This document shows, piece by piece, positions 8,930-18,700 of a stretch of DNA of 64,000 nt (position 1 is the first letter of the stretch; each line of letters starts with the position of its first letter). The notes under the pieces were generated by a model. The model ran no database searches, had not been told where the DNA came from, and saw only the letters and a program-made list of their open reading frames with translations. Made by a program: the position numbers and the translations under genes. Source of the stretch: Veillonella sp. KGMB01456 (GTDB lineage: Bacteria > Bacillota > Negativicutes > Veillonellales > Veillonellaceae); the NCBI RefSeq assembly GCF_023051165.1, contig NZ_JALKIG010000004.1:51991-115990 (forward strand), given 5' to 3'.

Positions 8930-9913
8930 TTATTGAGCAACCGAATAGGATGCAATAATAGCATCGGTCACATCAGTTGCATTAACATTTGAAACTTCAT
9001 CAATAACTATTAAATCGAGGTTCTTTTCCTTTGCCACCACCATGGCGCGCATGCGTACATCTTCCAAAATGGCGTCATGAAGGGCTTCTACTTCACTTTG
9101 TTTTGCTTTCATGCGTGAATCCCAGGCCGTATTCCACTCTACCGGATTTGGCAGATTATTGGTTGCCATAATAGATTCCGCTTTAGCTTTTACCATTATA
9201 TCACGACGGGCGAGTAATTCTTTTTGAAGATTAGCCGCATAGTCATCCAGTTCTTTTTGACCGGACGCACGAATCGGTGCCAACTCGGCATCGACCTTCT
9301 GCTCTAAATCTTGCAAATTCCCCTGTACGGATTGACTGCGCGATGCCAAGAGTTCTTGTAACTCTTTCTCTTTGGCAGCCCGTTCAGCTTCAATAGCCGT
9401 TTTTTGTTCTTCCGTTACTGCTATAGGTGCCGTATTGGCACTTAATTCCAATTGCAAATTAACAATTCGTAAATCCGCTTCGGTCATTTCCGTTTTAACT
9501 TCACCGCGATACTTATTGATTAAAGCGATACGCTGTTTTTGATAAGCTACATTCAGTTCCTGTTCTTTAGCTTTTACCTTAGTAATTAATTCCGTATTCA
9601 GTAAATCGGTGATTTCCTTGTCGGAGCCTAAGGCCTGAAGTGCTAAAGACTGTTGCTGCGATTTTTGCGTTAAGCTTTGCTGCTCATTTTTATATTGAGC
9701 CTGCAAATCATCTAATTCTTTTTTAGCTTGCGTATATTCATCATAGGATGGGTTAAATTTGATGACCTTTTCCATTTTAACAATGCCGATTTTCGGCATA
9801 TTAGGAGTTGAAGTCGTTTTTTTATCATCCAAACGATTATGAATAAACAAGCCCGCGAGTAAGGCGGCAATTACAACGACAACAACAGAAATCCAACGAT
9901 ACTGCGGCTTCAT
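8930..9913 (-). CDS. Large OmpH/Skp-like coiled-coil protein with N-terminal membrane anchor
   Basis: Middle of three consecutive Skp-like genes; 327 residues, roughly twice the usual Skp size. An N-terminal hydrophobic helix (about 7-25) has no clear cleavage site, so it may be an inner-membrane anchor. The Skp-type opening strand IGIVKMEKVI is followed by long coiled coils (about 60-135 and 170-245) and a closing strand NLDLIVIDEVSNVN. The length suggests elongated tentacles or an internal duplication. The start is ATG 9913, with GGAGG upstream. Chaperone function is inferred from fold and position. Confidence 0.78.
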   Translation of the reverse strand: MKPQYRWISVVVVVIAALLAGLFIHNRLDDKKTTSTPNMPKIGIVKMEKVIKFNPSYDEYTQAKKELDDLQAQYKNEQQSLTQKSQQQSLALQALGSDKEITDLLNTELITKVKAKEQELNVAYQKQRIALINKYRGEVKTEMTEADLRIVNLQLELSANTAPIAVTEEQKTAIEAERAAKEKELQELLASRSQSVQGNLQDLEQKVDAELAPIRASGQKELDDYAANLQKELLARRDIMVKAKAESIMATNNLPNPVEWNTAWDSRMKAKQSEVEALHDAILEDVRMRAMVVAKEKNLDLIVIDEVSNVNATDVTDAIIASYSVAQ

Positions 9914-9956
9914 TGTACCGCCTCCTCTCTATTCAACAAACGAATCATCTGTCCGA

Positions 9957-10466
9957 TTATTTCTGGCTGCTTGAATCGGTAGCATCAGAGTTACCGCTCA
10001 ATTTACGCTGTACCTGGTCGGTAATATCTACACCGCCGTATAAAACAGTACGTTTATCCATAACAATGGATAAACCTTTAGCATCGGCAACAGCTTTGGA
10101 CGCATCACTTACCTGACTCTGAATTTTCTTCTGGATTTCCATCATTTTATCCTGAACTTTGCCTTGGTATTCAGAAGCAAGTGCTGCTTTTTGGTTATCG
10201 TCCATATTAGCGGATTTAGTATTAAATTCATCGCTTAACTGTTTCTTATAATCATCCAATTCTTTATTGGCTTCAATGACTGCCGGTGAAGCGGCATTCA
10301 ATACTTTAGTCGTATCGATAACGCCAATGTTGCTGTCCGCATCGGATGCAATGGTTGGCGTAGCCATTTGTGTGTACGCGATGGCGCCGATACCTAAGAG
10401 GAATATAACGGCAACAAATAAGGATACAAACTTCTTGTTCTTTTGGTTATTAATTAACCGCATCAT
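9957..10466 (-). CDS. OmpH/Skp-family chaperone with N-terminal membrane segment
   Basis: First of three consecutive Skp-like genes; 169 residues. A basic N-terminus precedes a hydrophobic segment (about 14-32), then IGVIDTTKVLNAASP, a central helical arm (about 65-125), and LYGGVDITDQVQRKL, the family's C-terminal signature. There is no lipobox, so it is either a cleaved secreted protein or membrane-anchored. Two adjacent ATGs open the frame and the Shine-Dalgarno sequence (AGAAGG) is weak and distant, so the exact start is uncertain by one codon. Confidence 0.84.
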   Translation of the reverse strand: MMRLINNQKNKKFVSLFVAVIFLLGIGAIAYTQMATPTIASDADSNIGVIDTTKVLNAASPAVIEANKELDDYKKQLSDEFNTKSANMDDNQKAALASEYQGKVQDKMMEIQKKIQSQVSDASKAVADAKGLSIVMDKRTVLYGGVDITDQVQRKLSGNSDATDSSSQK

Positions 10467-10548
10467 AGGTAATATACCTTCTTTCTTTTTTGAAAAAATC
10501 TATGCATAATCGACTTAAACTTTATATGTCAAGATTCTTATTTTAACA

Positions 10549-11823
10549 TTAAATATAGCCGATCAGGCGTAACCAATTATCGTCATCATTGACCACGTAT
10601 TCCAAGGTCAAATAATTATTCAAATCATAGGCTAAACCGAACTCATTACGCTTGATTTCAAAATCTCGCTGAGCTCTCACATGCCAACGACTGCCGATAT
10701 CCTGGCGGAGCCACACACGACTATATTTATCGGACAAGTTATATTGGTAAGCCAAGGTAGTATCTTGCGTAAAGTGATACGCATAGGACGGATAAAACGC
10801 CCATTTATAATCATCGGGGAAGAAATTTGTTTCCAAATACCAATCTCCCTTGCCTTGCTTAATGCCGGTAAATAACTTAATACCTACATTGTGATCCGTT
10901 TCCGTCCCCATATCCAAGTATCCTTCAGCACGTACAATATAGCGCGATGAATCGACTTGAATCTTGAGGAGTAAATCAGTCCCCAACTGCAACGACGGCT
11001 TCATGGAAATACCGAAACGCTGACTGGCCTTGCTATTGTCGAGGCCTTGTTGGATAACTCCCAGCAAATCGCTTTCATGACGAGCAATGAATGATACCGG
11101 CACGCCTTCTAAGCCGACTAAATACTCATCATAATAGCGTTTAGTCGCATAGAAAACCGTACTTGGCAATGTGTTTGAAGCAATTTCCGTACTGCTGTGA
11201 CGGACCACCGCCCCTTGGGGAATTAAATAAACTTTAACCTTCGTCTTGGCGCCCGGTATGATTTCAACTTGCGGAATAAATTCCGGTAACGCCCCTTCCA
11301 ATTCATTGCGAACCAGCTGACTGGTGACCGCCGTGGCCCAATCTAATGAGTCGAGCGGCGCCCCCAAAAGGATTTGTTCAATCCGCGGCTCCACAAAGGA
11401 AATATCGCGAGCTACCCACTCTTGAGCAAGCGGGGTTAAATTACCGTAATCCACCGTAACAGCTACGGCTTGAATGGTCTGCCCATACGGTCTGAGGCGC
11501 ACGTCAAGTTGACTGTTCACCCCCGGTGTAATCGTCAAGGACTCCACCGTATAACCGTATAAAATTCGATCGATAATATCGGTTGTTACTTTCTGATATG
11601 TCGCTTGCCCGGCTGCCAATGCTTCCGTATCGGTCCCTACATACAACTTATCGGCCGCTGTTTGCACGGCGGCGGTCATACGTTTAGCCAAAACGGCCGG
11701 CAACGGTTGCCGACTACCGGAAAGACTCACCGTTACCGACTCAATGGGCTCAGCCTGAGCAACTGTCGTCACCGACGCCATCATACAGAGAGCGGCGGTG
11801 ACGCGTAAGCCCCATTGTTTCAT
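10549..11823 (-). CDS. Unrecognised exported protein, probable outer-membrane beta-barrel
   Basis: I do not recognise this 424-residue protein. It has a clear signal peptide (ending near AQA-EPIESV, residue 24). The N-terminal half (about 30-220) has alternating strands and helices that could be POTRA-like modules. The C-terminal half (about 265-424) consists of amphipathic strands rich in Tyr and Trp, ending in an aromatic-hydrophobic strand NWLRLIGYI, as in OM proteins. It starts 2 bp after the bamA stop codon and precedes the skp genes, which suggests a role in OM protein assembly or an OM structural role. Start ATG 11823. Confidence 0.7.
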   Translation of the reverse strand: MKQWGLRVTAALCMMASVTTVAQAEPIESVTVSLSGSRQPLPAVLAKRMTAAVQTAADKLYVGTDTEALAAGQATYQKVTTDIIDRILYGYTVESLTITPGVNSQLDVRLRPYGQTIQAVAVTVDYGNLTPLAQEWVARDISFVEPRIEQILLGAPLDSLDWATAVTSQLVRNELEGALPEFIPQVEIIPGAKTKVKVYLIPQGAVVRHSSTEIASNTLPSTVFYATKRYYDEYLVGLEGVPVSFIARHESDLLGVIQQGLDNSKASQRFGISMKPSLQLGTDLLLKIQVDSSRYIVRAEGYLDMGTETDHNVGIKLFTGIKQGKGDWYLETNFFPDDYKWAFYPSYAYHFTQDTTLAYQYNLSDKYSRVWLRQDIGSRWHVRAQRDFEIKRNEFGLAYDLNNYLTLEYVVNDDDNWLRLIGYI

Positions 11824-11825
11824 AA

Positions 11826-13946
11826 TTAGAACTGTCCACCAAAGCTGAAGTGGAATTTGTTGTCATCTTTGCTTACACCATAGTCAAGACGGATAGGTCC
11901 GATTGGTGTGGAAATACGAACACCGGCACCGACGGAGATATTGAAGGATTTATCATCATCGTACCAAGTTACGTGCGGTGCATCCCATGCATCACCCATA
12001 TCGGTGAAGAGTACACCCGTTACTTTATTGAAGATGGGTACACGGTATTCCAAGGTAGCATTGTACATTTTCTTACCGCGGAACTGATCGTCTTCAAAAC
12101 CACGCAACGTATCGGCACCACCTAAGGTGTAGAGAGCGCTGTACGGTACATCACCCTGTGCCCAACCTAAGCGAGCACGGAAAGCGATTACCTGATTGTT
12201 ACCGATAGCTTTGTAGTTACGATATTCACCGGTGAATTTATAGTAATCGAAGTCACCGCCTAAGCCGTGGCCTGCCCATTGAACGGTAGCGGATACACGT
12301 TTACCGCGTTTAGGATCGTAAATGTTATCACGGGAGTCGTAAACTTTCTGCCAAGATACGCTGTTGGTACGACCGAAGTTGTTTTCGATGTAGTTATCAC
12401 CTTTGAAGTCATATTTTTCATTATTCCATGTATAACTACCGTATTTTGCCGGATCAGAACCTTCACCGGCACCTTCAGCATAGTTGTAACCGCTGTTTTC
12501 ATCTTCGTCAAACTTCCAGCCGTCTTTACGGGTTTCCAAGGTTACATAGTCACGGGTATATTCGCCGGTCTGACGACCTAAGGACACGTTAATCCCTTTC
12601 TGCGTTTTTACATATTGAGAAATTTCATCCCCGTCCGAGTTATAGTCGGTATACGTATCTTCACGGTCGAAAATAGTTAAGCCGAGGGATGTACCCTTGC
12701 TGTCAATCCAAGGACGCAAGTAGGATACGGAGTAGTTTTTATAACCGGCCGTACCGCCGAACTCCCAGTGAACTTTAATCTTGTCACCGGTACCGCGCAA
12801 GTTATCTTCCCCAACTTCTACGATACCAACGAAACCGTCGGAATCAGAGTAACCGGCACCTAAGGTAATGGTACCTGTTTTATGTTCCAATACGTCGATT
12901 TCGATGACTACTTTGTCAGGTGTGGAACCTTCCAACAAACGTACGTTAACGTCATCGAAGTAACCTAAGTTGTATACTTTTTCAACAGAACGACGAACGA
13001 GGAATTTATTGAATGGTTGGCCTTTTTTCTGGTTGAATTCACGAAGAATTACATAATCTTTAGTCTTTTTATTACCATGTGGCACGATATCTTCTACGAT
13101 ACCTTCTGTAATGGAAATATGAAGGACACCGTCTTGGTCAACGGCCATATCGTTAACACGAGCCAAAATATAACCGTCACGGTTATAAGCGGCGTTGATA
13201 CCTTGGATACGTTCGCCTACTTGAACCGTATTAAGAACGGTATTCGGTTGTACGTTCAAATAGTTAACAAGCATTTCATTGCTGTAAACAGTATTGCCTT
13301 CGAACTGTACGGATTTTACAACCGGGTTAACCGTTACTTTGTAAGCAACTTTAACACCTTCCGGCACAACGGTGATTACCGGATTGATTTCAGATAAATA
13401 GCCGCTGGAACCTAACGCGGAAATATCCGCTTTAATAGCCGCCGGCGTTAAAGTATCACCGATATGGCTCTTTAACAAGGCCATGTATTCATCCTGTACT
13501 TCAGCCGGTAAGCCTTCAATGGAAAAACCGGTCATTACTTTGCCTTCATATGGCTGTAATTGTTCATCCGTAACACTGGAGAAATAGCGTGCATCCGGGG
13601 TGGTAATAGCCGTCTGTACGCCGGCCGCCTGTTGTTCTTCTAAACGGGCGCCTTCACCTTTGGCAACGGTCAAAACCGCTGAATCGGTAGTAGCTAACGA
13701 TGAATTGTCCAACTCGATACGTTTGGCTTCTTGTTCGTCAGATTTCTGTGCTTCTTCAATCCCGCCACGAGCCGCTGTAATAGCGTCTTGGGCCGCTTGG
13801 TCTTGAGCACTTACCGCTGTAACTGCGGCAGTTGAATTCTGCGTAGTTGCTGTACTCGTTTCATCCGCAGCCCATACGGTAGTACCGCTCAACGCGGCTA
13901 CCACTGCTACAGCCAACATGTTTTTATAGGCTCTCTTATTCATCAT
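11826..13946 (-). CDS. bamA: Outer membrane protein assembly factor BamA
   Basis: Omp85 protein that inserts beta-barrels into the OM. It has 706 residues: a signal peptide (to about AWA, 26), an unusual Ala/Gln/Thr-rich extension (about 27-125), POTRA domains (about 130-365, for example VKSVQFEGNTVYSNEMLVN), then a 16-strand barrel ending FHFSFGGQF. The L6 lock motif appears as LRGF in TLRGFEDDQFRGKK instead of VRGF/VRGY. Two ATGs start the frame; AGGAGG is 9 nt before the first. It lies downstream of the 208-residue membrane protein and shares its promoter region or uses the 138-bp leader. Confidence 0.95.
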   Translation of the reverse strand: MMNKRAYKNMLAVAVVAALSGTTVWAADETSTATTQNSTAAVTAVSAQDQAAQDAITAARGGIEEAQKSDEQEAKRIELDNSSLATTDSAVLTVAKGEGARLEEQQAAGVQTAITTPDARYFSSVTDEQLQPYEGKVMTGFSIEGLPAEVQDEYMALLKSHIGDTLTPAAIKADISALGSSGYLSEINPVITVVPEGVKVAYKVTVNPVVKSVQFEGNTVYSNEMLVNYLNVQPNTVLNTVQVGERIQGINAAYNRDGYILARVNDMAVDQDGVLHISITEGIVEDIVPHGNKKTKDYVILREFNQKKGQPFNKFLVRRSVEKVYNLGYFDDVNVRLLEGSTPDKVVIEIDVLEHKTGTITLGAGYSDSDGFVGIVEVGEDNLRGTGDKIKVHWEFGGTAGYKNYSVSYLRPWIDSKGTSLGLTIFDREDTYTDYNSDGDEISQYVKTQKGINVSLGRQTGEYTRDYVTLETRKDGWKFDEDENSGYNYAEGAGEGSDPAKYGSYTWNNEKYDFKGDNYIENNFGRTNSVSWQKVYDSRDNIYDPKRGKRVSATVQWAGHGLGGDFDYYKFTGEYRNYKAIGNNQVIAFRARLGWAQGDVPYSALYTLGGADTLRGFEDDQFRGKKMYNATLEYRVPIFNKVTGVLFTDMGDAWDAPHVTWYDDDKSFNISVGAGVRISTPIGPIRLDYGVSKDDNKFHFSFGGQF

Positions 13947-13974
13947 TTACTACATCCTCCTAAAATAATGCCTT

Positions 13975-14040
13975 CATATTTATAAACACATTGCTTTTAA
14001 TGCTTTATTAATACCTTTAATGTTTTTAATGTTCTCATTC
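13975..14040 (-). repeat. ATTAAA-rich repeated leader upstream of bamA
   Basis: The minus strand of the 138-bp interval upstream of bamA contains four to five near-copies of CATTAAA spaced 9-12 nt apart. They may be chance in AT-rich DNA or a regulatory leader. No consensus promoter is obvious here. Confidence 0.25.
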
Positions 14041-14084
14041 CATTATTTTCACTGAACTATGGTCAGCTTATACATCCTGATTCT

Positions 14085-14711
14085 CTATTGTTCTTGTCCG
14101 CGCAGACTTCGTCCCCCTTCACGTACGGCTTCTTGAATCTGAGTTGTACTGATTACCGGTGCCGCTACTGATTCGCTAGTTTGTGATTCAGGTGTTGCCG
14201 TCTGAACAGCTTCTTCCGTAGCTTGTGGTGTTGCCACAGCATTGTCCGCTTGTGTCGTTACCGCTTCCACATTTTGATTCGTATCAGCAGTAGCTGTTTC
14301 AGCTGAAGCATTGACTGTGCCGCCCGTTGTATTCGTTGTGCTATTAGGTGCATCAACAGAATTTGTCGGGGTTTGTGAAACGGCCGGCATATTGCTATGA
14401 GGCGTTTCAGACATCGGTTGGCTCTGCTCTTCCATCACCGGTGCTGTATTTTTGACATCACCTTGATGTTGCCACGCATAATAACCGCCGCCCACCAGCA
14501 AAGCCAAACCTACGGCAATGGACCAATAACCTAAGCGTTGCCATAAAGCGGGTGCTCGTTTTTCGTTAAGATGTTGCATCTCCGCCTGAGCCAGCATCAA
14601 TTGTAATTGACCTTTAGTGGCAGAATCATCCGCATAAGCCTGCTCAGCTTTATCCAGCCAAGTCTTAACGGAGCGGATTCGTTTCTCCATATTGTCGCCA
14701 GTCTTATTCAT
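14085..14711 (-). CDS. Single-pass membrane protein of unknown function (cytoplasmic head, periplasmic Thr/Ala-rich tail)
   Basis: No family recognised. The 208 residues consist of a charged cytoplasmic N-terminal domain of about 62 residues (RIRSVKTWLDKAEQAYADD), one transmembrane helix (about 65-85), then a low-complexity periplasmic region rich in Thr, Ala, Asn and Gln (about 95-185), and a short basic C-terminus. The topology is like an anti-sigma factor or an envelope tether, but no zinc-finger anti-sigma motif is present. ATG 14711 has AAAGGAGG 5 nt upstream. It has its own promoter and lies between the sigma gene and bamA. Confidence 0.7.
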   Translation of the reverse strand: MNKTGDNMEKRIRSVKTWLDKAEQAYADDSATKGQLQLMLAQAEMQHLNEKRAPALWQRLGYWSIAVGLALLVGGGYYAWQHQGDVKNTAPVMEEQSQPMSETPHSNMPAVSQTPTNSVDAPNSTTNTTGGTVNASAETATADTNQNVEAVTTQADNAVATPQATEEAVQTATPESQTSESVAAPVISTTQIQEAVREGGRSLRGQEQ

Positions 14712-14788
14712 AACGGCCTCCTTTCATACATTTATATTCGTAAGAAAGGATGATTTTGTGAACCATTTATATCACATTAATCGAAATT

Positions 14789-14797
14789 ATTATATCA
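14789..14797 (-). promoter_or_regulatory. Extended -10 promoter upstream of the 208-residue membrane protein
   Basis: The minus strand reads TGATATAAT: a perfect -10 plus the TGn extension, with a poor -35 (TTAATA, 17-bp spacing). The predicted start site is about 70 nt upstream of the ATG at 14711. Confidence 0.5.
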
Positions 14798-15012
14798 TAT
14801 TTACGCTTATTTATTAACAATTTATTGCAATCTTCGCCCTTTTTACCGGAATCAGTCCTTATATTTTAAACGATTCGTATAGAAAACCAATGAACAAAAA
14901 TCTATAACGTCCGAAATGATAGCTTACAATTCAAAAATAAATCGATTAGATGGTGAAAAATATGAGTAGCGTCCAGAACAAAATAAGAGGCTGGGAACAA
15001 AAGCTTTTCAAA

Positions 15013-15078
15013 ACAAAAAAGGTTGCAACCCGTTCAGCTTGGCCATTGTGTGACCTTGCTGCAACAGATTACAACCTT
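15013..15078 (-). terminator. Long-stem rho-independent terminator after the sigma factor gene
   Basis: On the minus strand AAGGTTG pairs with CAACCTT, and the stem continues through TAATCT/GGGTTG (using G-T pairs), GTT/AAC, CAGC/GCTG and GGTCA/TGGCC to a CACAA loop, followed by TTTTTTG. The wobble pairs work only in the minus-strand RNA, which supports leftward transcription. Confidence 0.8.
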
Positions 15079-15108
15079 CATCTCTGAATGCAATTTTAAT
15101 TGAACTTA

Positions 15109-15741
15109 TTAATCATTCCAGAATTTTCGCGTACGACTGAGCATCCCCCGCAAGCGCTTAATGCCCTGGCGATGCAAACGATGGATATAGCTGTTGCTCG
15201 TATCCAATTCACCGGCTACAGACGCAATGGAACGATCCGCCAAATACACTTGCTCCATGACATGCCGTTCTTTGCCCGGCAAACGTTCCAATGCTTCCAC
15301 CACTACCTGCTGAAAGGCTTTCGTTTCTACCGCCGATTCAATGGACGGCCCTTCATCAGGAAGCTGTTCCCACCAATATTCATCATCATCGGCAGAACCG
15401 GCTAACACGGTGCCGCCCTTACCTTCTTTACGAAGGTAATCCAAGATACGCCCGCGTACGCGATGGACCGCATATAACGAAAAGGCTACCCCCTTCGCAT
15501 AATCAAAACGTTCCACTGCTTCAATGAGGCCTACCGTACCTTCCTGGACACAGTCCATCACATCCGGTACAACGCGATAATACGCCATGGCTTCACGGAA
15601 AACAAGGGGCTGATAATGTTCAATAAGGGCCGTACGTGCCGACTCATCATCATGCTCTTTGTATGCCTGCCATAAAGCACGCTCTTCTTCAGGCGACAAT
15701 AATTTAATTTTCTCTAATTCCGCTAAATATGAGTCAAGCAC
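15109..15741 (-). CDS. RNA polymerase sigma-70 family factor (FliA/SigF-like, short form)
   Basis: Alternative sigma factor of 210 residues. Region 2 spans about 30-105 (MDCVQEGTVGLIEAVERFD, then RVRGRILDYLRKE, resembling FliA-type factors), and region 4 with its helix-turn-helix spans about 148-205 (SIASVAGELDTSNSYIHRL). Region 1 is absent and region 3 is short. It starts 19 bp after the tamB stop codon, so it belongs to the mla-tolC-tamB unit and is followed by a strong terminator. No flagellar genes are in the window. A dedicated envelope sigma factor is an inference from position. Confidence 0.88.
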   Translation of the reverse strand: MLDSYLAELEKIKLLSPEEERALWQAYKEHDDESARTALIEHYQPLVFREAMAYYRVVPDVMDCVQEGTVGLIEAVERFDYAKGVAFSLYAVHRVRGRILDYLRKEGKGGTVLAGSADDDEYWWEQLPDEGPSIESAVETKAFQQVVVEALERLPGKERHVMEQVYLADRSIASVAGELDTSNSYIHRLHRQGIKRLRGMLSRTRKFWND

Positions 15742-15760
15742 GCCGACCCTCCTTTCTTAA

Positions 15761-18700
15761 TTAAAACTGAGTGGTCCACTGACCGCCAAAGTATGAATGG
15801 CCATTACTGTTCATCCACCCGTTAACGCTATAGTGGCTGTTAATATCATACATAATCCCATAAGCTTGGGTATCATTATTAATACCCGTACTAAAGGTTA
15901 CCATTAAGTCCGGCAATAAATATTTGCCGATTTCAATATTATAGTAACTGTTTGTATCTTCATTTACCGGTTCATTCGGATCCAACGAGCCCGTAGTAAT
16001 ATTGATCAAATCCAGGCCTAAGGTATCCTTGAAGGCTCCTTCAATATAACCCATTAAAGCAGACCGTACACCGGCTGCAAACAAGGCGTTTACATCATCG
16101 GACGATACACTGCTGTCATTGCCGGAGCTGTAACCGAATGTTAAGAGCGATACAATTTGACGTTGTTCCAGATGCGGATCGGATGTCAATTTTAAATCCA
16201 TCTGTTCCACCGGACCGTTTACTTCAAGATATACACGGTAGGAACGAACCCGCGATTCCGCTTTGACACTTAAAATCGGCAAGAAGGACCCGCGTATAAA
16301 ATCGGTTTTACCTTCCGTAATCTTAAACGTATTGTTAAGATACTTCAAATTACCTTCTACGACATGAAATTCGCCGTCAATAAACGGATCCGTCGTAGTA
16401 CCGCCGATATGAGCCCCACCGCCGAGGGTGAAGTCATAAAGACCACCGCTGTAGAGGCGCACTTTTTTGCCCACATTCACAGTGAAATCAAGACCTATCG
16501 GAGAACCGCCTTCCTCACTGGTGAGGGATAACGGAATCGTCATGGTATCATTTTCCAGATCGAGATGACCTACCACCGTCGGTAAACCGTCTTTGAGCAT
16601 AACGCCAACTTCACCGTTCAACGGTCCTTTGAAGAATTCATGTTCCACTTCAAGGTCGTTCATTTGGATAACACCGGCGTAATTCGTCAAGGTTGTACCA
16701 TTCCAGCTGAATTCACCGGAAAGGCCCGCATTGCCTTTACCCATGGACGCACCGCCGATTAACTCGGCTTTTTGCCCTTTAAAAATAAGTTGCGCCGATA
16801 TATCAGATAAATCTTTTTTAACATCTTTAAAATGTACCAAACCATGGTCCACACTAAGAGTGCCGTTAACCATTGGTTGATCATAGGTACCGGTAATATG
16901 AAGGGCACCTTTTAACGGCCCCGTCCCCTCCGTAACAGCCGGGAATAAAAGCGGTAATACGCCAAGATCCGCTTCATTTACATCAAAGGTCAAATCCATA
17001 GCCGATTTATCGCCCGGTGGCAAATAACCGGATTTATAAAAAGCGGCTAACGGTACATCACCGCGAAGTTTCGCTTTATACTCACCTCGTTGACCTACCA
17101 ATTGCTGCAGATGAATAACTTTGTCCTCCATCGTCGCCATGGCGTAGAGGCGATCGATTTGTACGCCGTTAAGACTGGCATTTGTCAACTCTGTGGATAA
17201 TTCAACATGCGGATTTAACGTTTCGCCGGTCACATTGGCAATTAAATGAATATTGCCGGAGGCCGGAACAGACGTTTTAAACAGCGGCATTAAGGAGTCG
17301 ATAGCTACATTATTGGCCGCAATCTGAATGTCACTTTGACCATCCAAATCAGCCGTACCCAAAGCGGCCAACATACCGTCGCCGATTGGTAACTCTCCTT
17401 TATGAATCGTTAGTTTGCGGTTTTGCAAAGCCACGTCCACATTGGCAGTGCCCCATGGCTTACCGCCCATAACGATATCATCGATAGTGCCGATTAAGCG
17501 GAGATCCGGATTCTTAAGTGTACCACCTAAATCGAGACGACCGTTAATATGTCCATCCGATTCAGGCACATCAAGTTTGGCCAGTTTCATGAAATTAACC
17601 AACTCACCATTACTGATGGTGGCATAGCCGAATAATCGTTGCTCGCCGTTTAATGTCATGCCGCCATCGATGTTGAATTTACCATGTTCCCCTTCTTCAA
17701 AGGACACATTTTGCAAATGAACTACCGTCGGGTCTGCATATACATTACCGGAGATATTTTTCAAAGCCATGTCATTAACGACTACATCATTGGAACCTAA
17801 TCGTCCTTGTACAATCGGCTTATCAATCGTACCGGTGAGCGTCCCTTCAAGCGTCATATAGCCTTCCACATCGGCATAGTCTTTAAGCCATGGTCGTAAA
17901 TAAATCGTATCGCCAAAGAACTTAAAGTCTAAGCCGCCGTTTTGATAACGACCGGCAGCATAAAAAGTAGCCCCATAGGCCTGCGCTACCAAATCACGAA
18001 CGCCGAGGAAGTCATTAGCGTAACGGAACCCGAAACGAACATCACTGTATAATTTGCCCTGTACCGAACCGTCCCAGGCATGGACAAAACCCCGAATTTG
18101 AGGATTATCTAAAGTACCGCCTATGTCTGTACGCACATCAAGCCAACCGGTAACCTGTAAGTCAGGGTCAACCATGCCGGCTATATTTTCAATACGAACC
18201 GTATTGGCATTCGCCTGTAGCTGTAAAGCCTTCGACGGTCCCATATCAATAGTACCGTTTAAGCTGTAATAACCGTGACCGTCTTGGATAAAACCATTGT
18301 TAACCGTTACCAATTTATTACTTACAGTTGCTTCCGCATAGGCGTTATCGAAACGAATCCGACCTACATGACCACCGTCGGATGCGACAATAGCCATAAC
18401 ATTCGGATTATCCATTGGTCCCGTCACACGACCGGTAACGGTAGCTTTACCGTCAAGTTCCTGTTTAGCATAATCACTAAACAAATTAAGCGGAACATCT
18501 TTGGCATCGAAAGCTATGTCGAGGGCATCCTGACTTACATTGCCATAGGCGCTAAAAGATCCGGAACCGATTGTCCCGTTGAGATAGTTAATAAAATAAT
18601 TGCCATTGGCGCCGGCAATTTGACCGGATAAAGAATCGGTCGCAATCGAATCATAGCCAATACCGTTACCTTCAAAAGTAGCCGTAATAGCCGGTAAGGA

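Larger units (their letters stand above)
14712..15108. other. 397-bp intergenic region between the sigma gene and the 208-residue membrane protein
   Basis: No gene seen. From right to left it holds the terminator of the sigma-factor operon (15013-15078), an AT-rich stretch containing GAGGCTGGGAACAAAAG (plus strand, near 14988), and a promoter for the leftward membrane-protein gene near 14789. It divides the envelope cluster into at least two transcription units. Confidence 0.6.
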
